From: an uncultured Methanoregula sp.
GTDB lineage: Archaea; Halobacteriota; Methanomicrobia; Methanomicrobiales; Methanospirillaceae
Length of the DNA: 64,000 nucleotides
Reading direction: 5' to 3'
Assembly (NCBI RefSeq): GCF_963667735.1
Contig: NZ_OY763919.1
Location: forward strand, 1,365,539 to 1,429,538
A model generated the notes under the pieces. That model did no database searches and was not told where the DNA came from. It saw only the letters and a program-made list of their open reading frames with translations. This document shows, piece by piece, positions 53,883-63,585 of the stretch (positions within the stretch are counted from its first letter, which is position 1; every line of letters begins with the position of its first letter). The position numbers and the translations under genes are program-made.

Positions 53883-56800
53883 TCAGTCGTATTTCCGGAA
53901 CAATGCCGGGTTCTGCCTGCGGATCCACCAGCGTCTGAGCAGCAGGATAATGCCGGATAAAACTACGATACCGGCAATGACTGTAGCAATCGTTACGAGG
54001 GGGAAACCGGACTGCGATGGTGCAGGTGCCGGAACGGGAGTCTGTCTGGTAATGGCAGCAGTTGGTGTCTGAATCACTGCAGCCGGTGTCGGGGTCTCCC
54101 AGGAATACGTGACCCGTGTGGGGGCAGTTGTGGCAGTCCTGGCTGCTTTGACAAAGACCGCAAAGAAGCTGAAGTGCTTTGTCGTGGTTGAGACGGTGCG
54201 GGTGCTGCTGTCAATGGTTGTCGGGAGGGATACCCAGGATTTTGCAGCAGTATCGAAATACTGGATGGTGATATCCTGGGACCTGCCCCCCGCCTGGGCC
54301 AGTGCATCGTCCCACTGGGCTCTTGACATGGTGAAGGAGATGGTGACCGGCTGGCTGAAGGTTGCCCCGGCCGGTGAACATTCGACACCAATGCCCCCTG
54401 CTGCAAAGACGGCCCCCTCCGGTGGGGCAGTACTCCCGGTAATCCCTGCAACTGTCTCCGGCGAGACCGGGGTTACGGTGACTTCGCTTAACGGGGCTCC
54501 TGCAGCGGTGAGCGATTTCGTTGACTGGGGGATCGATACCTCGACGTTTACGGGCGATTCTTCCGTTGTCTCGACCGTGTAGGGAGCAAGGGTCTGGCCA
54601 AGATCATTGGTCTTCAGGGACACGCTTGCCTCCCCGGGGGTATCATGGGCAGCTGTTTTATCCTCTGCAGTTGCCTTGTCGTTGTCGTCATCGCCCCCTC
54701 CGGATACCGGCTCGGGTGTTGGCTGCGGGACCTGGGTTACCGAAAAACCATTGGAAAACGTGGCAAACCGGTTGTTGACATTGGTCACCACCACGTTCCA
54801 GGTTCCCGTGGGCGCGCCGGTCAGGTTGAAAGACCCGGTGATGCCGGTTGAAGGAGATACCATGATTCCCGTTGCCGGAATGGCATCCACGGCTACGACC
54901 TCAAGGGCGTCCTGACCCATGGAAGTGACATAGACAAGGGACCGGTATAATGCAACGCTGCTCGCATTTTTAAGCAATGCTCCGCCGTTCCCGTTTGAAA
55001 GTCCGGTTCTGTATGCCGGTGCAGCGGGGTCGGAAACATCGATGATATCCAGGGTGTCACCCAGGTTGCTTGCAACGTATGCATATTTCCTGTCTGCTGA
55101 AATTGCGACATCAAACGGTTCGTTCAGCCATGCTACGTCAGCGGTCTTTGCCAGGCTTCCCCGGTGAACCGGTGCGGACTGGTTACTGATATCGACAATC
55201 TCCAGTGCGTCATATCCCTTGCTGGTGACAAATGCATTGTACCCGGCCACAGTCACGCTCTGCGGATTGGAAAGCAGTGCCCCGTCGGTTCCGGTCACTA
55301 TGCTTCCCATATGCGAGGGAGCTGCGGGATTGGTGATATTCACGATCTCAAGGGCGTTGCTCCCGGCACTGGCGACATATAAGTACGGGTAATCATCGGC
55401 AATCTCGAGATCGCACGGGTTGTTCAGGAGTGCATTGCCTGCCCCGGTTACCAGACTCGCATAATGCACGGGAGCAGACGGGTTGGCGGTATTCACAATC
55501 TCAATGGCATTGCTGTTGGAACTGGCAACATACGTAAGATTCCCCGAAACCGCTACTCTCTGCGGACCTTTGAGAAGGGCCCCACCGGTCCCGTCGGTGA
55601 TTTTGCTTTTATAGACCGGTGCAGAAGGGTTGGAGATGTCGATGATCTCAAGGGCATTCCCTGTGTAATCCGCAATATAGGAATAGTTGCCGGATACGGC
55701 CACATCCACGGGCCCATACAGGAAAGCCCCGCCGGTCCCGTTGACAAGCCTGCCTTCATGTACCGGCATGAAGGGATTGGTCAGGTTCACGATCTCCAGG
55801 GAATTGCTTGACTTGCCGGTGATGTATGCATAATTTCCGGAGATGGTAACCCTGAACGGATCAACGAAAAGCGCCCCGCCCGAGCCGTTCATCAGGCTCC
55901 CTGCGTGCCGCGGTGTGAGGGTTGCTGATTTCAGCATCAGGTCTGCACCGCTTGCAATGTTCGTTCCTGAAAGATCCGTGGTGGTGACGGTTCCCGTGTT
56001 GCCGCCCGAAGGCGAGATGCCGCTCACCGTTGGATCGGTCTTCCACGTTGTATTGAAGACCCAGAATTCCTGCGTTATCCAGCCGTTGTTGTTGAAGGAT
56101 GCATTGTAGTCCATCCACATCTTGAGCTTGTACTGGCCCTTGGTACGGTTCGTGCTCGTGCCCCAGCTGTTCTGGACAATCCAGTACTGGTTGGCTTTGC
56201 TCGCGTCGGTCTTATTGTACCCGATGAGGATCATGGCATGGGCCCCGCCTTCCCCCTCGGTTTTGTTGTAAAAGGACTGATTATACAGGTCCATGTCCCA
56301 GGTGGCATTGGGCTGATATCCCCAGAAATCAGTTCTGAACTGGCTCCATGCAGTTTTGTTGGGCAGGGTCATTGTATAGAAAATAACCTTGCCGTCAACC
56401 AGGGAACGGGTGATGTTCTCCACTGCGGCTGTCTGGTTTGAATACGGGGGAACCAGTATCGTTTCTGCATCAATGTTGCTCAGCCCGATGTTCGGTGTAG
56501 TTGCAATGAGGTTTCTTGGGACCGTTGTCTGGCTATACCCGTTGTCCTCCTGATCCTCATCCTTGTATGTAGCATTTGTGTTGCTCCAGGGAACCACAAA
56601 CGGCCCGCCCGGGTATGACTGGTTCAGACCGCTTGTGTAAATATCGGCAAAGGTATAGGGAAATCCCCCGGTGCAGGCCCAGTCATGGGGCTTTTGCATG
56701 TTGAGATTCCCGTTCATGTAATTGGAATTGAAGAACTGGATGGACAGCGGGGTTGAGGTTCCGGTGGCTTTGTACAGGGTTTGGGCGAGCGTGCCCGTGC

Positions 56801-57083
56801 CGGCCCAGACCCAGCAGTTCCCGCAGTTTCCCTGGCTCCAGTTAACGTACGAATACTTGGGAAACTCATTGACAAGATACGCCGGAGCCGCTCCTATCGA
56901 TGAGACGGGTTTGTAGACGGATGCATTTTCATACATCAGGTAATCTGCTTCCAGCTCCTCCCAGGTGAGATTCTGCATGTATGCCTCAGGTTCTTCGGCC
57001 AGCACCGGATGCAGGATGCAGATCAGGAAACTCAGGCAGAAAAGAACAGGGACCAGGGGTTTTATCAGAAGGCGGTAGTTCAT
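53883..57083 (-). CDS. large surface protein: papain-like peptidase, beta-propeller repeats, C-terminal anchor (copy 1)
   Basis: 1066 residues. Signal peptide (1-29), then a papain-fold C1 domain with Q84, C90 (GNCGNCWVWAG), H282 (GGAHAMILIGY) and N305 (VQNSWG). A short IPT-like piece (VSGISPSGGNTGTVTT) and then six or seven LVIVD-type blades (each like PVDVAVSGNYSYIADYTGNALEIIDISNPSAP), another IPT-type piece near 750, and an acidic linker. A ZU5-like domain (~850-990) precedes a Pro hinge, one membrane helix and the basic tail RRWWIRRQNPALFRKYD. It is anchored in the membrane with the enzyme outside. Tandem with a close paralogue. Confidence 0.88.
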   Translation of the reverse strand: MNYRLLIKPLVPVLFCLSFLICILHPVLAEEPEAYMQNLTWEELEADYLMYENASVYKPVSSIGAAPAYLVNEFPKYSYVNWSQGNCGNCWVWAGTGTLAQTLYKATGTSTPLSIQFFNSNYMNGNLNMQKPHDWACTGGFPYTFADIYTSGLNQSYPGGPFVVPWSNTNATYKDEDQEDNGYSQTTVPRNLIATTPNIGLSNIDAETILVPPYSNQTAAVENITRSLVDGKVIFYTMTLPNKTAWSQFRTDFWGYQPNATWDMDLYNQSFYNKTEGEGGAHAMILIGYNKTDASKANQYWIVQNSWGTSTNRTKGQYKLKMWMDYNASFNNNGWITQEFWVFNTTWKTDPTVSGISPSGGNTGTVTTTDLSGTNIASGADLMLKSATLTPRHAGSLMNGSGGALFVDPFRVTISGNYAYITGKSSNSLEIVNLTNPFMPVHEGRLVNGTGGAFLYGPVDVAVSGNYSYIADYTGNALEIIDISNPSAPVYKSKITDGTGGALLKGPQRVAVSGNLTYVASSNSNAIEIVNTANPSAPVHYASLVTGAGNALLNNPCDLEIADDYPYLYVASAGSNALEIVNITNPAAPSHMGSIVTGTDGALLSNPQSVTVAGYNAFVTSKGYDALEIVDISNQSAPVHRGSLAKTADVAWLNEPFDVAISADRKYAYVASNLGDTLDIIDVSDPAAPAYRTGLSNGNGGALLKNASSVALYRSLVYVTSMGQDALEVVAVDAIPATGIMVSPSTGITGSFNLTGAPTGTWNVVVTNVNNRFATFSNGFSVTQVPQPTPEPVSGGGDDDNDKATAEDKTAAHDTPGEASVSLKTNDLGQTLAPYTVETTEESPVNVEVSIPQSTKSLTAAGAPLSEVTVTPVSPETVAGITGSTAPPEGAVFAAGGIGVECSPAGATFSQPVTISFTMSRAQWDDALAQAGGRSQDITIQYFDTAAKSWVSLPTTIDSSTRTVSTTTKHFSFFAVFVKAARTATTAPTRVTYSWETPTPAAVIQTPTAAITRQTPVPAPAPSQSGFPLVTIATVIAGIVVLSGIILLLRRWWIRRQNPALFRKYD

Positions 57084-57335
57084 GCGTGCTCCCGGGGTTC
57101 AGGAAATAACCAGTTTATTCTATCAGGTATATCTGTTTTGTTTTTATCCGTCGGGTTTCACAGAAACCAAAAAAACCGGCTGAAATGGGAATAGTACTGA
57201 TTACCGAGAAGTTTCTGACTGCCCATCTCATTTTCTTATCAAATCGTCAGCAGGTTTTTTCCCGTTATGTCCGTATCATTCCAAAAAAGGAAGATTATCC
57301 GGCAATATCTGTCAGCCATTCTGGCTTTTATTGTT

Positions 57336-60300
57336 TTAATCATACTTCCGGAACAATGCCGGGTTCTGTCGCCGGATCCACCAGCGCCTCAGAAGCAGGA
57401 CCCCGGCGATTATGACCGCGATACCCGCGATGATGGCAACAATCGTCATGGCGGGGAACTGCGGCTGAGACGGTGCAGGTGCCGGAACGGGAGTCTGTCT
57501 GGTAACGGCAGCAGTCGTTGTCTGAATCAAGGCAGCCGGCGTCGGCGTCTCCCAGGAATACGTGACCCGGGAGGGTGCAGCGCCGGCCGTATCAGCAGTT
57601 TTTACAAAGACTGCAAAGAGGGTGAAATGGGTTGTCGTGGCGGTTACCTGGTGGGTGGCAGGCGCAACGGTTGTCGGAAGCGATAGCCAGGATTTTGAGG
57701 TTGTGTCATAATACTGGACGGTGATATCCTGGGTTCTGCCGCCGGCCTGTGCCAGTGCGGCATTCCACTGAGCCTCCGTCATGGTGAATGTTATCGCGAC
57801 CGGCTGGCTGAAGCTTGCCCCTGCAGGTGAACATTCGACCCCAAGGCCTCCGGTGGCAAAGACCGTGCCTTCGGGAGCTGCGGTGCCGAGCGTGAGACCG
57901 GCAACCGCTTCCTTCGATACCGGGGTTACCGTCACTTCACTGATCGGAGCCCCCGCTGCCGTAAGCGATTTCGTAGCCTGGGGAATGGCGACCGTCACTT
58001 CAATCGGGGAGGCGGCGGTTGTCTGGACCGTGTAGGGAGCAAGGGTCTGGCCAAGGGAATTTGTTTTAAGGGAGACGCTTGCCTGCCCTGCCGTGGCAGA
58101 TGTTTTTCCCGTGCCGGCAGGTTTGGAGTCACCCCCCGAGTCCGGTCCCAGGGTCGGTACCGGCTGAGGGACGGCAGTAATCGTAAACCCGTTGTCCAGC
58201 GAGCTATACCGGCCATTGCTGTTGGTTGCAACAACACTCCAGCTTCCGGCCGGGGCACCGGTAAGATCGAAAGAACCGCTCATTATGCTTGCCGAAGCAA
58301 CCGTTATGTCCGTTGCAGGAATTGCGTCCAGTGCCACCACCTCGAGGGCATCGCTGCCGCGGGAGGTGACATAGGCAAGCGATCGCGAAAGTACAACACC
58401 GTTCGGGTTTTTCAGGAGTGCCCCACCGGCTCCGTTCGTGATCCCGGTCTGGTACACGGGTGCGGAGGGGTTGGATATATCGATTACGTCAAACGTTCCG
58501 CCCTGGTAACTGGTCACATAGGCATATTTCCTATCGGCCGAGATCGCAACGTCAGCGGGACCGTTCAGGTACGTGACCCCGGCAGTCTTTGCTATGCTTC
58601 CCCGGTGAAACGGTGCGGACTGGTTGCTGATATCGATGATCTCCAGGGCATTGCTTGCATTACTGGCGATATAGGCATTGTACCCGGCAACCCGGACGCT
58701 GCGTGGCCCGTCGAGGAGTGCCCCGCCACCCCCGCCATTATAGATGGCGGATTCCCATGCTGGTTCGGACAGGTTGGAGATATCGATGATCGTCAGGGCG
58801 TTGCTCCCCAGGCTCGTGACATACGCATAGGGATAACCGGGGACAATATCGACACTTACCGGGTAATACAGGGGCGCTCCCTGTACGCCATCCGTTACAT
58901 TGGCCTTGTGGACCGGCAATGAGGGGTTGGAGACATCCACAATTTCGAGGGAATTGCTGCCGGCGCTGGTGACATAGGCATAATTCCCGACAACCTTGAC
59001 GCTCATCGGCTCCTGGAGTTTTGCCCCCCCTGTCCCGTTAACGATCTTGCCTCTGTGGAACGGTGCCGAGGGCGTGGAGATGTCTACGATCTCAAGCGCA
59101 TTGTTGTTGTAACTGGTTACATAGGCATAATTCCCGGATACCGCCACATCGGTGGGACCGTCCAGGAGCGCCCCCCCGGTCCCGTTGACAATCCGGCCAA
59201 CATGTTCCGGAACAAAAGGATTGCTTAAGTTCACTATCTCAAGGGCACTGCTGTTGTAACTGGCGATGTAGGCGTAATTATTCCGGACAGCTGCTTTGTA
59301 AGGGTTTTCCAGGAGGGCACCGTTCGCTCCGTTTGCAATGCTGCCAACGTGCCGTGGTGTGACACTCGCAGATTTCAGCATCAGTTCTGCACCGCTTGCG
59401 AAGTTGGTTCCTTCAAGAGCGGTGATCTCAACAGAACCGGTATTCCGGCCGGTCGATGGCGTGATGCTGCTCACCGTTGGATCGGTCTTCCAGCTTGTAT
59501 TGAAGACCCAGAACTCCTGCGTATACCAGCCCGTGTTATTGAACGTGGCATTGTAATCCATCCACATCTTGAGTTTATACTGGCCGGTGGAACGGTTGAC
59601 CGGGTTGCCCCAGCTGTTCTGGACGATCCAGTACTGGTTGGCGGGTGCGGGATCCGTCTTGTTGTATCCAATGAGGATCATGGCATGGCCGCTACCCTCT
59701 CCTGCGGATGAATTGTAATCCGTTGCATTCCACCGGTCCATGTCCCAGATGCCGTCTGGCTGTTTGCCCCAGAATTCAGGGTCAAATTCGTCCCAGGCAG
59801 TTTTGTTGGGCAGGTACATGGAATAGAAAATAACCTTGCCATCTACCAGTGCAAGGGTGATATTCTCCACAGCGGCAGTCTGGTTTGAGGATGGCGTTGC
59901 CAGTACCTTCTGTGCATCTATATGGTCAATCCCATAGTTCGGTCTGATGGTCATGAGGTTTTTTGGGAGCGTTGTCTGGACATTCCCGTTCGATCCCACG
60001 CTGGCGTCTTTATACGAAGCATTGTAGTTGCTCCAGGGAACCGCGAAGGGTCCGCCCTCGTAGGACTGGTTCACGCCCGTATTGTAGATCTCGGCAAACG
60101 TTGAGGGAAATCCCCCGGTGCAGGCCCAGTCATGGGGCTTTTTCATGTTGATATTGCCGTCCATGTAATTTGAATTGAAGAACTGGATCGACAACGGAGT
60201 GTAGGTGTTCTTGGATTTATTGAGGGTCTGGGCGAGAACGCCGGTGCCTGCCCATACCCAGCAGTTTCCGCATTGTCCCTGGTTCCACTCAGCATACGAG

Positions 60301-60533
60301 GTCTTGGGAAAGTTATTGGTAAGGTTCGTTGGAGCCACCGCTATTGTGGAGGTTGCATCATAAATCGTCACATTCTCATATGTCAGGTACTCTTCTTCGA
60401 GGTCTGCGTAGGAGAGATCGTCCATATATGCATCATCCGATGAATCGGCGGCCCCCAGAGGCAGAATATGGATCAGGAGTACCATGCAGAAGAGAATGAT
60501 CGTCAGGGTTCTGGTGAGTGGATGCTGCTGCAT
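57336..60533 (-). CDS. large surface protein: papain-like peptidase, beta-propeller repeats, C-terminal anchor (copy 2)
   Basis: 1065 residues with the same layout as the downstream copy: C91 (GQCGNCWVWAG), H283 (GSGHAMILIGY), N306 (VQNSWG), propeller blades with NALEIVDIS-type repeats, ZU5-like domain, and a C-terminus identical in the last 17 residues (RRWWIRRQNPALFRKYD). The propeller and enzyme domains have diverged more than the C-terminal anchor, suggesting a tandem duplication with later exchange at the 3' end. The intergenic gap of about 250 bases contains no gene. Confidence 0.88.
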   Translation of the reverse strand: MQQHPLTRTLTIILFCMVLLIHILPLGAADSSDDAYMDDLSYADLEEEYLTYENVTIYDATSTIAVAPTNLTNNFPKTSYAEWNQGQCGNCWVWAGTGVLAQTLNKSKNTYTPLSIQFFNSNYMDGNINMKKPHDWACTGGFPSTFAEIYNTGVNQSYEGGPFAVPWSNYNASYKDASVGSNGNVQTTLPKNLMTIRPNYGIDHIDAQKVLATPSSNQTAAVENITLALVDGKVIFYSMYLPNKTAWDEFDPEFWGKQPDGIWDMDRWNATDYNSSAGEGSGHAMILIGYNKTDPAPANQYWIVQNSWGNPVNRSTGQYKLKMWMDYNATFNNTGWYTQEFWVFNTSWKTDPTVSSITPSTGRNTGSVEITALEGTNFASGAELMLKSASVTPRHVGSIANGANGALLENPYKAAVRNNYAYIASYNSSALEIVNLSNPFVPEHVGRIVNGTGGALLDGPTDVAVSGNYAYVTSYNNNALEIVDISTPSAPFHRGKIVNGTGGAKLQEPMSVKVVGNYAYVTSAGSNSLEIVDVSNPSLPVHKANVTDGVQGAPLYYPVSVDIVPGYPYAYVTSLGSNALTIIDISNLSEPAWESAIYNGGGGGALLDGPRSVRVAGYNAYIASNASNALEIIDISNQSAPFHRGSIAKTAGVTYLNGPADVAISADRKYAYVTSYQGGTFDVIDISNPSAPVYQTGITNGAGGALLKNPNGVVLSRSLAYVTSRGSDALEVVALDAIPATDITVASASIMSGSFDLTGAPAGSWSVVATNSNGRYSSLDNGFTITAVPQPVPTLGPDSGGDSKPAGTGKTSATAGQASVSLKTNSLGQTLAPYTVQTTAASPIEVTVAIPQATKSLTAAGAPISEVTVTPVSKEAVAGLTLGTAAPEGTVFATGGLGVECSPAGASFSQPVAITFTMTEAQWNAALAQAGGRTQDITVQYYDTTSKSWLSLPTTVAPATHQVTATTTHFTLFAVFVKTADTAGAAPSRVTYSWETPTPAALIQTTTAAVTRQTPVPAPAPSQPQFPAMTIVAIIAGIAVIIAGVLLLRRWWIRRQNPALFRKYD

Positions 60534-60711
60534 AATCTTGCTCGGGGTTCAGAGAACAGCAGATTTATCCCAGCAATGCGGGATAACGTTATCGATATAT
60601 CCAGACCGTTTATGAATCTGCCGTCTGCCTGTCAAGCATGGCGGGGTATGCCGGTGCAGATTCACCTGCCGCTCATTGCAGGTTTTTTCATGTGAGGCTG
60701 CCCCGATCCGC

Positions 60712-61335
60712 TCATCCGACGTTCAGGAGCCGGCCTTTGAGTTCCCCGGCATCTTCTTTCTTAGCCATCATCAGGGCTGAGATGACCGCATCGGAGAAGA
60801 CCAGGGCATCGGTCTCGAAGAGCGTGCCCAGCGGGGCGAACGCGGATGCCACCGAGCGGTACTGCCCGGTCACCTGCCGCTCCTCGAACGTGGCCGTCTC
60901 TTTCCGGTAATATCCGGTGAGATCGCCGAGGTTGACAACGCAGTCTGCCATCCTGCCCATCGCTGAGTCCGGGGAGGCAGTCACCAGGCAGATCCGCCCC
61001 CCGAGATCCCTGACCGTTGTGCAGAACGTTGCCATGGTATGGGTCTCGCCCGATCCCGAGAAGACCACCAGCGTGTCGCCCGGCCGGAGGGCCGGGGTTA
61101 TGGTCTCCCCTACGACATAAACGTCGAATCCCAGGTGAAGGAGCCTGAGGGCGAAGGCCCGGGAGATGATCCCGGACCGGCCTGCCCCGGCGATATAGAT
61201 CCGCTTTGCCGCAAGGATCTCCCGGAAGAATGCCCGGGTCTCGCTGCGGTCCAGAAGAATTGCAGTTTTCCGGATGGACTCTGCCATCTGTTCCATGAAT
61301 GTCGGGATATCGGACTCGCCGGGGATCTCTGGCAT
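60712..61335 (-). CDS. hxlB: 6-phospho-3-hexuloisomerase
   Basis: 207 residues with one SIS domain: IAGAGRSGIISRAFALRLLHLGFDVYVVGETITPAL, then VVFSGSGETHTM, and LVTASPDSAMGRMADCVV. It interconverts 3-hexulose-6-phosphate and fructose-6-phosphate, used in archaea to make pentoses from hexoses with hexulose-phosphate synthase. The synthase is not adjacent. Start at the first ATG; a second Met at residue 14 is possible. Confidence 0.92.
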   Translation of the reverse strand: MPEIPGESDIPTFMEQMAESIRKTAILLDRSETRAFFREILAAKRIYIAGAGRSGIISRAFALRLLHLGFDVYVVGETITPALRPGDTLVVFSGSGETHTMATFCTTVRDLGGRICLVTASPDSAMGRMADCVVNLGDLTGYYRKETATFEERQVTGQYRSVASAFAPLGTLFETDALVFSDAVISALMMAKKEDAGELKGRLLNVG

Positions 61336-61470
61336 ACCGGATTATTCTTCCCGGTTGGTATTGAGGGTGTCGATGGTGCGGCTTTTGCCAACGTGTATCC
61401 AACGGCAGACAACTACCTCAGGATCACGGATTCACCGGTCCTGCAGCTGAGCTGGTTTTGAATGGCTGAT

Positions 61471-61487
61471 GGGGTCGCATGGGTACA
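61471..61487 (+). repeat. GC-rich repeat triad B, copy 1
   Basis: GGGGTCGCATGGGTACA on the plus strand; with copy 2, which is inverted, it bounds a 159-base stretch as a 17-base imperfect inverted repeat. Confidence 0.75.
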
Positions 61488-61612
61488 TTCTGCGCAACGG
61501 GACTCATCCCAAACCATGGGAATTATCCCTGGTTTTCCACAGTCTTTACGGTGAGAATATCGTTCTCTCCCATTCCTGGAAGAACCCTGCCGGTTGGAAC
61601 GAAAATGTACTT

Positions 61613-61629
61613 TGTACCCACGTGACCCC
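61613..61629 (-). repeat. GC-rich repeat triad B, copy 2
   Basis: Minus-strand GGGGTCACGTGGGTACA, two bases different from copies 1 and 3, preceded by TGAGG and followed by AA as in copy 3. Confidence 0.75.
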
Positions 61630-61712
61630 CCTCAAGCGTCCTGCAAACTGAAGCAGTTTCACGGTAAAATTACGACGAAAAATCCCGTTGGAATGGTAAT
61701 TGTGCCATGAGG

Positions 61713-61729
61713 GGGGTCGCATGGGTACA
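61713..61729 (+). repeat. GC-rich repeat triad B, copy 3
   Basis: GGGGTCGCATGGGTACA, identical to copy 1 over 17 bases, preceded by TGAGG like copy 2. Confidence 0.78.
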
Positions 61730-61882
61730 AACTGTATTTCCGATTATATCGCTGACAGCGGAAGTGCTGCGCTTTGGGAATCAGGAGTACCTGCCGGCGA
61801 GGGAAATTGCAGGGGAAATCGGGCCTGCCACATTACAAAAACGTGGGATTACCTATTGACAATTGTGAAAAAAAAGGTCGGA

Positions 61883-62638
61883 TCAGCCGATATAGGTCAG
61901 TTCTTCATCTTTGAGTTTCTCGCCCTCGACCAGACCCTCGATGACCTTCTCCATCTCGGATGCCCGCTCGTTGAGCCTTGTCGGGTCGACCGGAACGCCG
62001 ATCAGTTTCGAGAGGATCGCAAGAACGGAAGCTGCAGCCATCGGGTCCACGAGATACCCGCTCGTCTCGCCCATAAGACAGACCGCATCGATCCCGCGCC
62101 TGGCCGAAAGACCGAGCATGAGCCCGGCAGCCCCGATGATCCCGCCACCGGGTTCTTCTCGGTCGAACCGGACACCGGCAGCTTCCAGTTCGGGCCGGAG
62201 CTCGCTCTGATTCATCGCACCCAGCACCCGGGGTTCGTTCACCAAGTGGCCGACGCCGAACCCGCCAAGCGTGTAGATGCGTTTCACTTTCAGTTCTTCG
62301 GCAATCTCGCAGTAGGCATCCGCTAGAATGTAATGTCCCTCGTTCGAGGTACTCTGGTGGTCGCCGACCAGGAAGACGAGATCTTTTCCCTCTCCCTGGT
62401 ACAGGAAAAGTTCGTTTCTTGCCAGCCGCACGAGGCCGTTCTCGTCCAGGATGACCTGGGGGGGAAGATAGATCGAGTGGAGCTCGCCAATCTTCTCCGC
62501 TTCGAGCACATGGATCATGTACTCGGCCACAAGTTTTCCCACCTGCCCGATACCGGGAAGGCCTTCAATGAGGATGGGATCTGTCAGTGTCTTGTCCTTG
62601 AAACTGTCAAGGTACGTGACGGTGATCTCCTCAATCAT
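61883..62638 (-). CDS. PAC2 family protein (proteasome assembly chaperone-like)
   Basis: 251 residues: LIEGLPGIGQVGKLVAEYMIHVL, LVFLVGDHQSTSNEGHYILADAYCEIAEEL, IYTLGGFGVG and a domain with IIGAAGLMLGLSARRGIDAVCLMGETSGYLVDP. PAC2-like proteins chaperone proteasome assembly in eukaryotes; in archaea they belong to a family of unknown biochemical role, also called ATP-grasp-associated. It overlaps nop10 by 8 bases and completes the L44e-S27e-aIF2a-Nop10-PAC2 order common in archaea. Confidence 0.92.
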   Translation of the reverse strand: MIEEITVTYLDSFKDKTLTDPILIEGLPGIGQVGKLVAEYMIHVLEAEKIGELHSIYLPPQVILDENGLVRLARNELFLYQGEGKDLVFLVGDHQSTSNEGHYILADAYCEIAEELKVKRIYTLGGFGVGHLVNEPRVLGAMNQSELRPELEAAGVRFDREEPGGGIIGAAGLMLGLSARRGIDAVCLMGETSGYLVDPMAAASVLAILSKLIGVPVDPTRLNERASEMEKVIEGLVEGEKLKDEELTYIG

Positions 62639-62786
62639 GCTTTACCATCCTCCGGTATTTCCCGTATTTGTCTTCAGGAGAGAACCGTGCCGGGTGGGCA
62701 ACAGATGTCGGCCTGCCGCAGACCGGGCAGGTGAAAGAAAGAGTATAGGTATTATCTGCCGTACAGTGCCGGATTCGCCCGCTCAT
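62631..62786 (-). CDS. nop10: H/ACA RNA-protein complex subunit Nop10
   Basis: 51 residues. Translating the minus strand from ATG at 62786 gives a short Zn-ribbon with HCTADNTYTLSFTCPVCG (C8, C20, C23) and the conserved PARFSPEDKYGKYRRMVK at the C-terminus. It is part of the H/ACA guide RNA pseudouridylation complex with Cbf5, Gar1 and L7Ae. It overlaps aIF2alpha by 4 and PAC2 by 8 bases. Confidence 0.95.
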   Translation of the reverse strand: MSGRIRHCTADNTYTLSFTCPVCGRPTSVAHPARFSPEDKYGKYRRMVKHD

Positions 62787-63577
62787 TGGCTCTTCCCGGA
62801 CTTCGGCTTCTTGACAAGCTTGCCTTCACCGCCGGCCTTCTCGACAACGGCGATTGCGGCATTGGCTGCCTTCTCGATAGCCTTCTCGGCTTTCTTGTAA
62901 TCAGGGGCGATGACCTTGATGCGGTATGTCGGCGCACCAAGGTAAAGAAGCTCAACCCCAACTCCCCCGGTCTTCTGATCGGCACCCGCCTTCTTGAGGG
63001 CGTTCTTGATGACGGTGATCCCGTCCGGCTCAGTACAGGTCAGGTGCAGGTGCCCGGTCACTTCCACCTGGGGCACTTTCACGCTCTCCTGCGCAACTTT
63101 CTGGAGAATCTCGGAGATCTTCTTGGAGAACCCGAGTTTCTTGAGTGTGGTCTCGGGCTCGACAACGATATCCTCGAAGACCGGGTAAAACGCCCCGTAC
63201 TTCTTGAAAATAACGTCCTCGATCTCCGCAGCGGATTCCCCGGTCTGTTCTGCAACGAACCCTAGCCATTTCTGGGCCTTGGATTCGTTCTTCCACTCGC
63301 GGATCTTCTCGCGGCGCTGGTGCTCGTTGACGTCCTTTAAGGAAAGGTCGATGTGGCCACGGCTCCGGTCGACATTGAGGACCTTGCAGACGATCTTCTG
63401 GCCCTCCCGGATGTGGTCACGGATATACTTGATCCAGCCCGTTGCAATTTCAGAGATGGGGATGAGCCCCTGGCGGCCACCGTACTCATCGAGTGAGACG
63501 AACGCTACGAAATCCTTGACGTTCTCGACTGTGCAGACAACCAGTTCTGCTTCCTGTGGCCACTCTCTGTCCTGCAT
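62783..63577 (-). CDS. translation initiation factor aIF2 alpha subunit
   Basis: 264 residues. S1/OB N-domain (EAELVVCTVENVKDFVAFVSLDEYGGRQGLIPISEIATGW, then VCKVLNVDRSRGHIDLSLKDV), a helical domain and a C-terminal alpha/beta domain that contacts aIF2 gamma (VEVTGHLHLTCTEPDG). aIF2 brings initiator tRNA to the small ribosomal subunit. The ATG at 63577 was chosen; a GTG at 63589 overlaps the S27e stop and adds four residues. Confidence 0.96.
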   Translation of the reverse strand: MQDREWPQEAELVVCTVENVKDFVAFVSLDEYGGRQGLIPISEIATGWIKYIRDHIREGQKIVCKVLNVDRSRGHIDLSLKDVNEHQRREKIREWKNESKAQKWLGFVAEQTGESAAEIEDVIFKKYGAFYPVFEDIVVEPETTLKKLGFSKKISEILQKVAQESVKVPQVEVTGHLHLTCTEPDGITVIKNALKKAGADQKTGGVGVELLYLGAPTYRIKVIAPDYKKAEKAIEKAANAAIAVVEKAGGEGKLVKKPKSGKSQ

Positions 63578-63585
63578 GGGAGGTC

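Larger units (their letters stand above)
61336..61882 (+). other. non-coding region with second GC-rich repeat triad
   Basis: About 550 bases between hxlB and the PAC2 gene. No open frame shows a family resemblance; a 50-codon frame from 61707 starts inside copy 3 and has a weak HTH-like stretch but no known relatives, so it is not called. The region holds three copies of GGGGTCRCRTGGGTACA (next entries). A long run of A (61868-61873) is near the PAC2 stop. Confidence 0.65.

Noticed and set aside
61707..61859. 50-codon frame starting in repeat copy 3
   Set aside because: Starts inside the repeat and has only weak helix-turn-helix likeness; no ribosome site or relatives seen.
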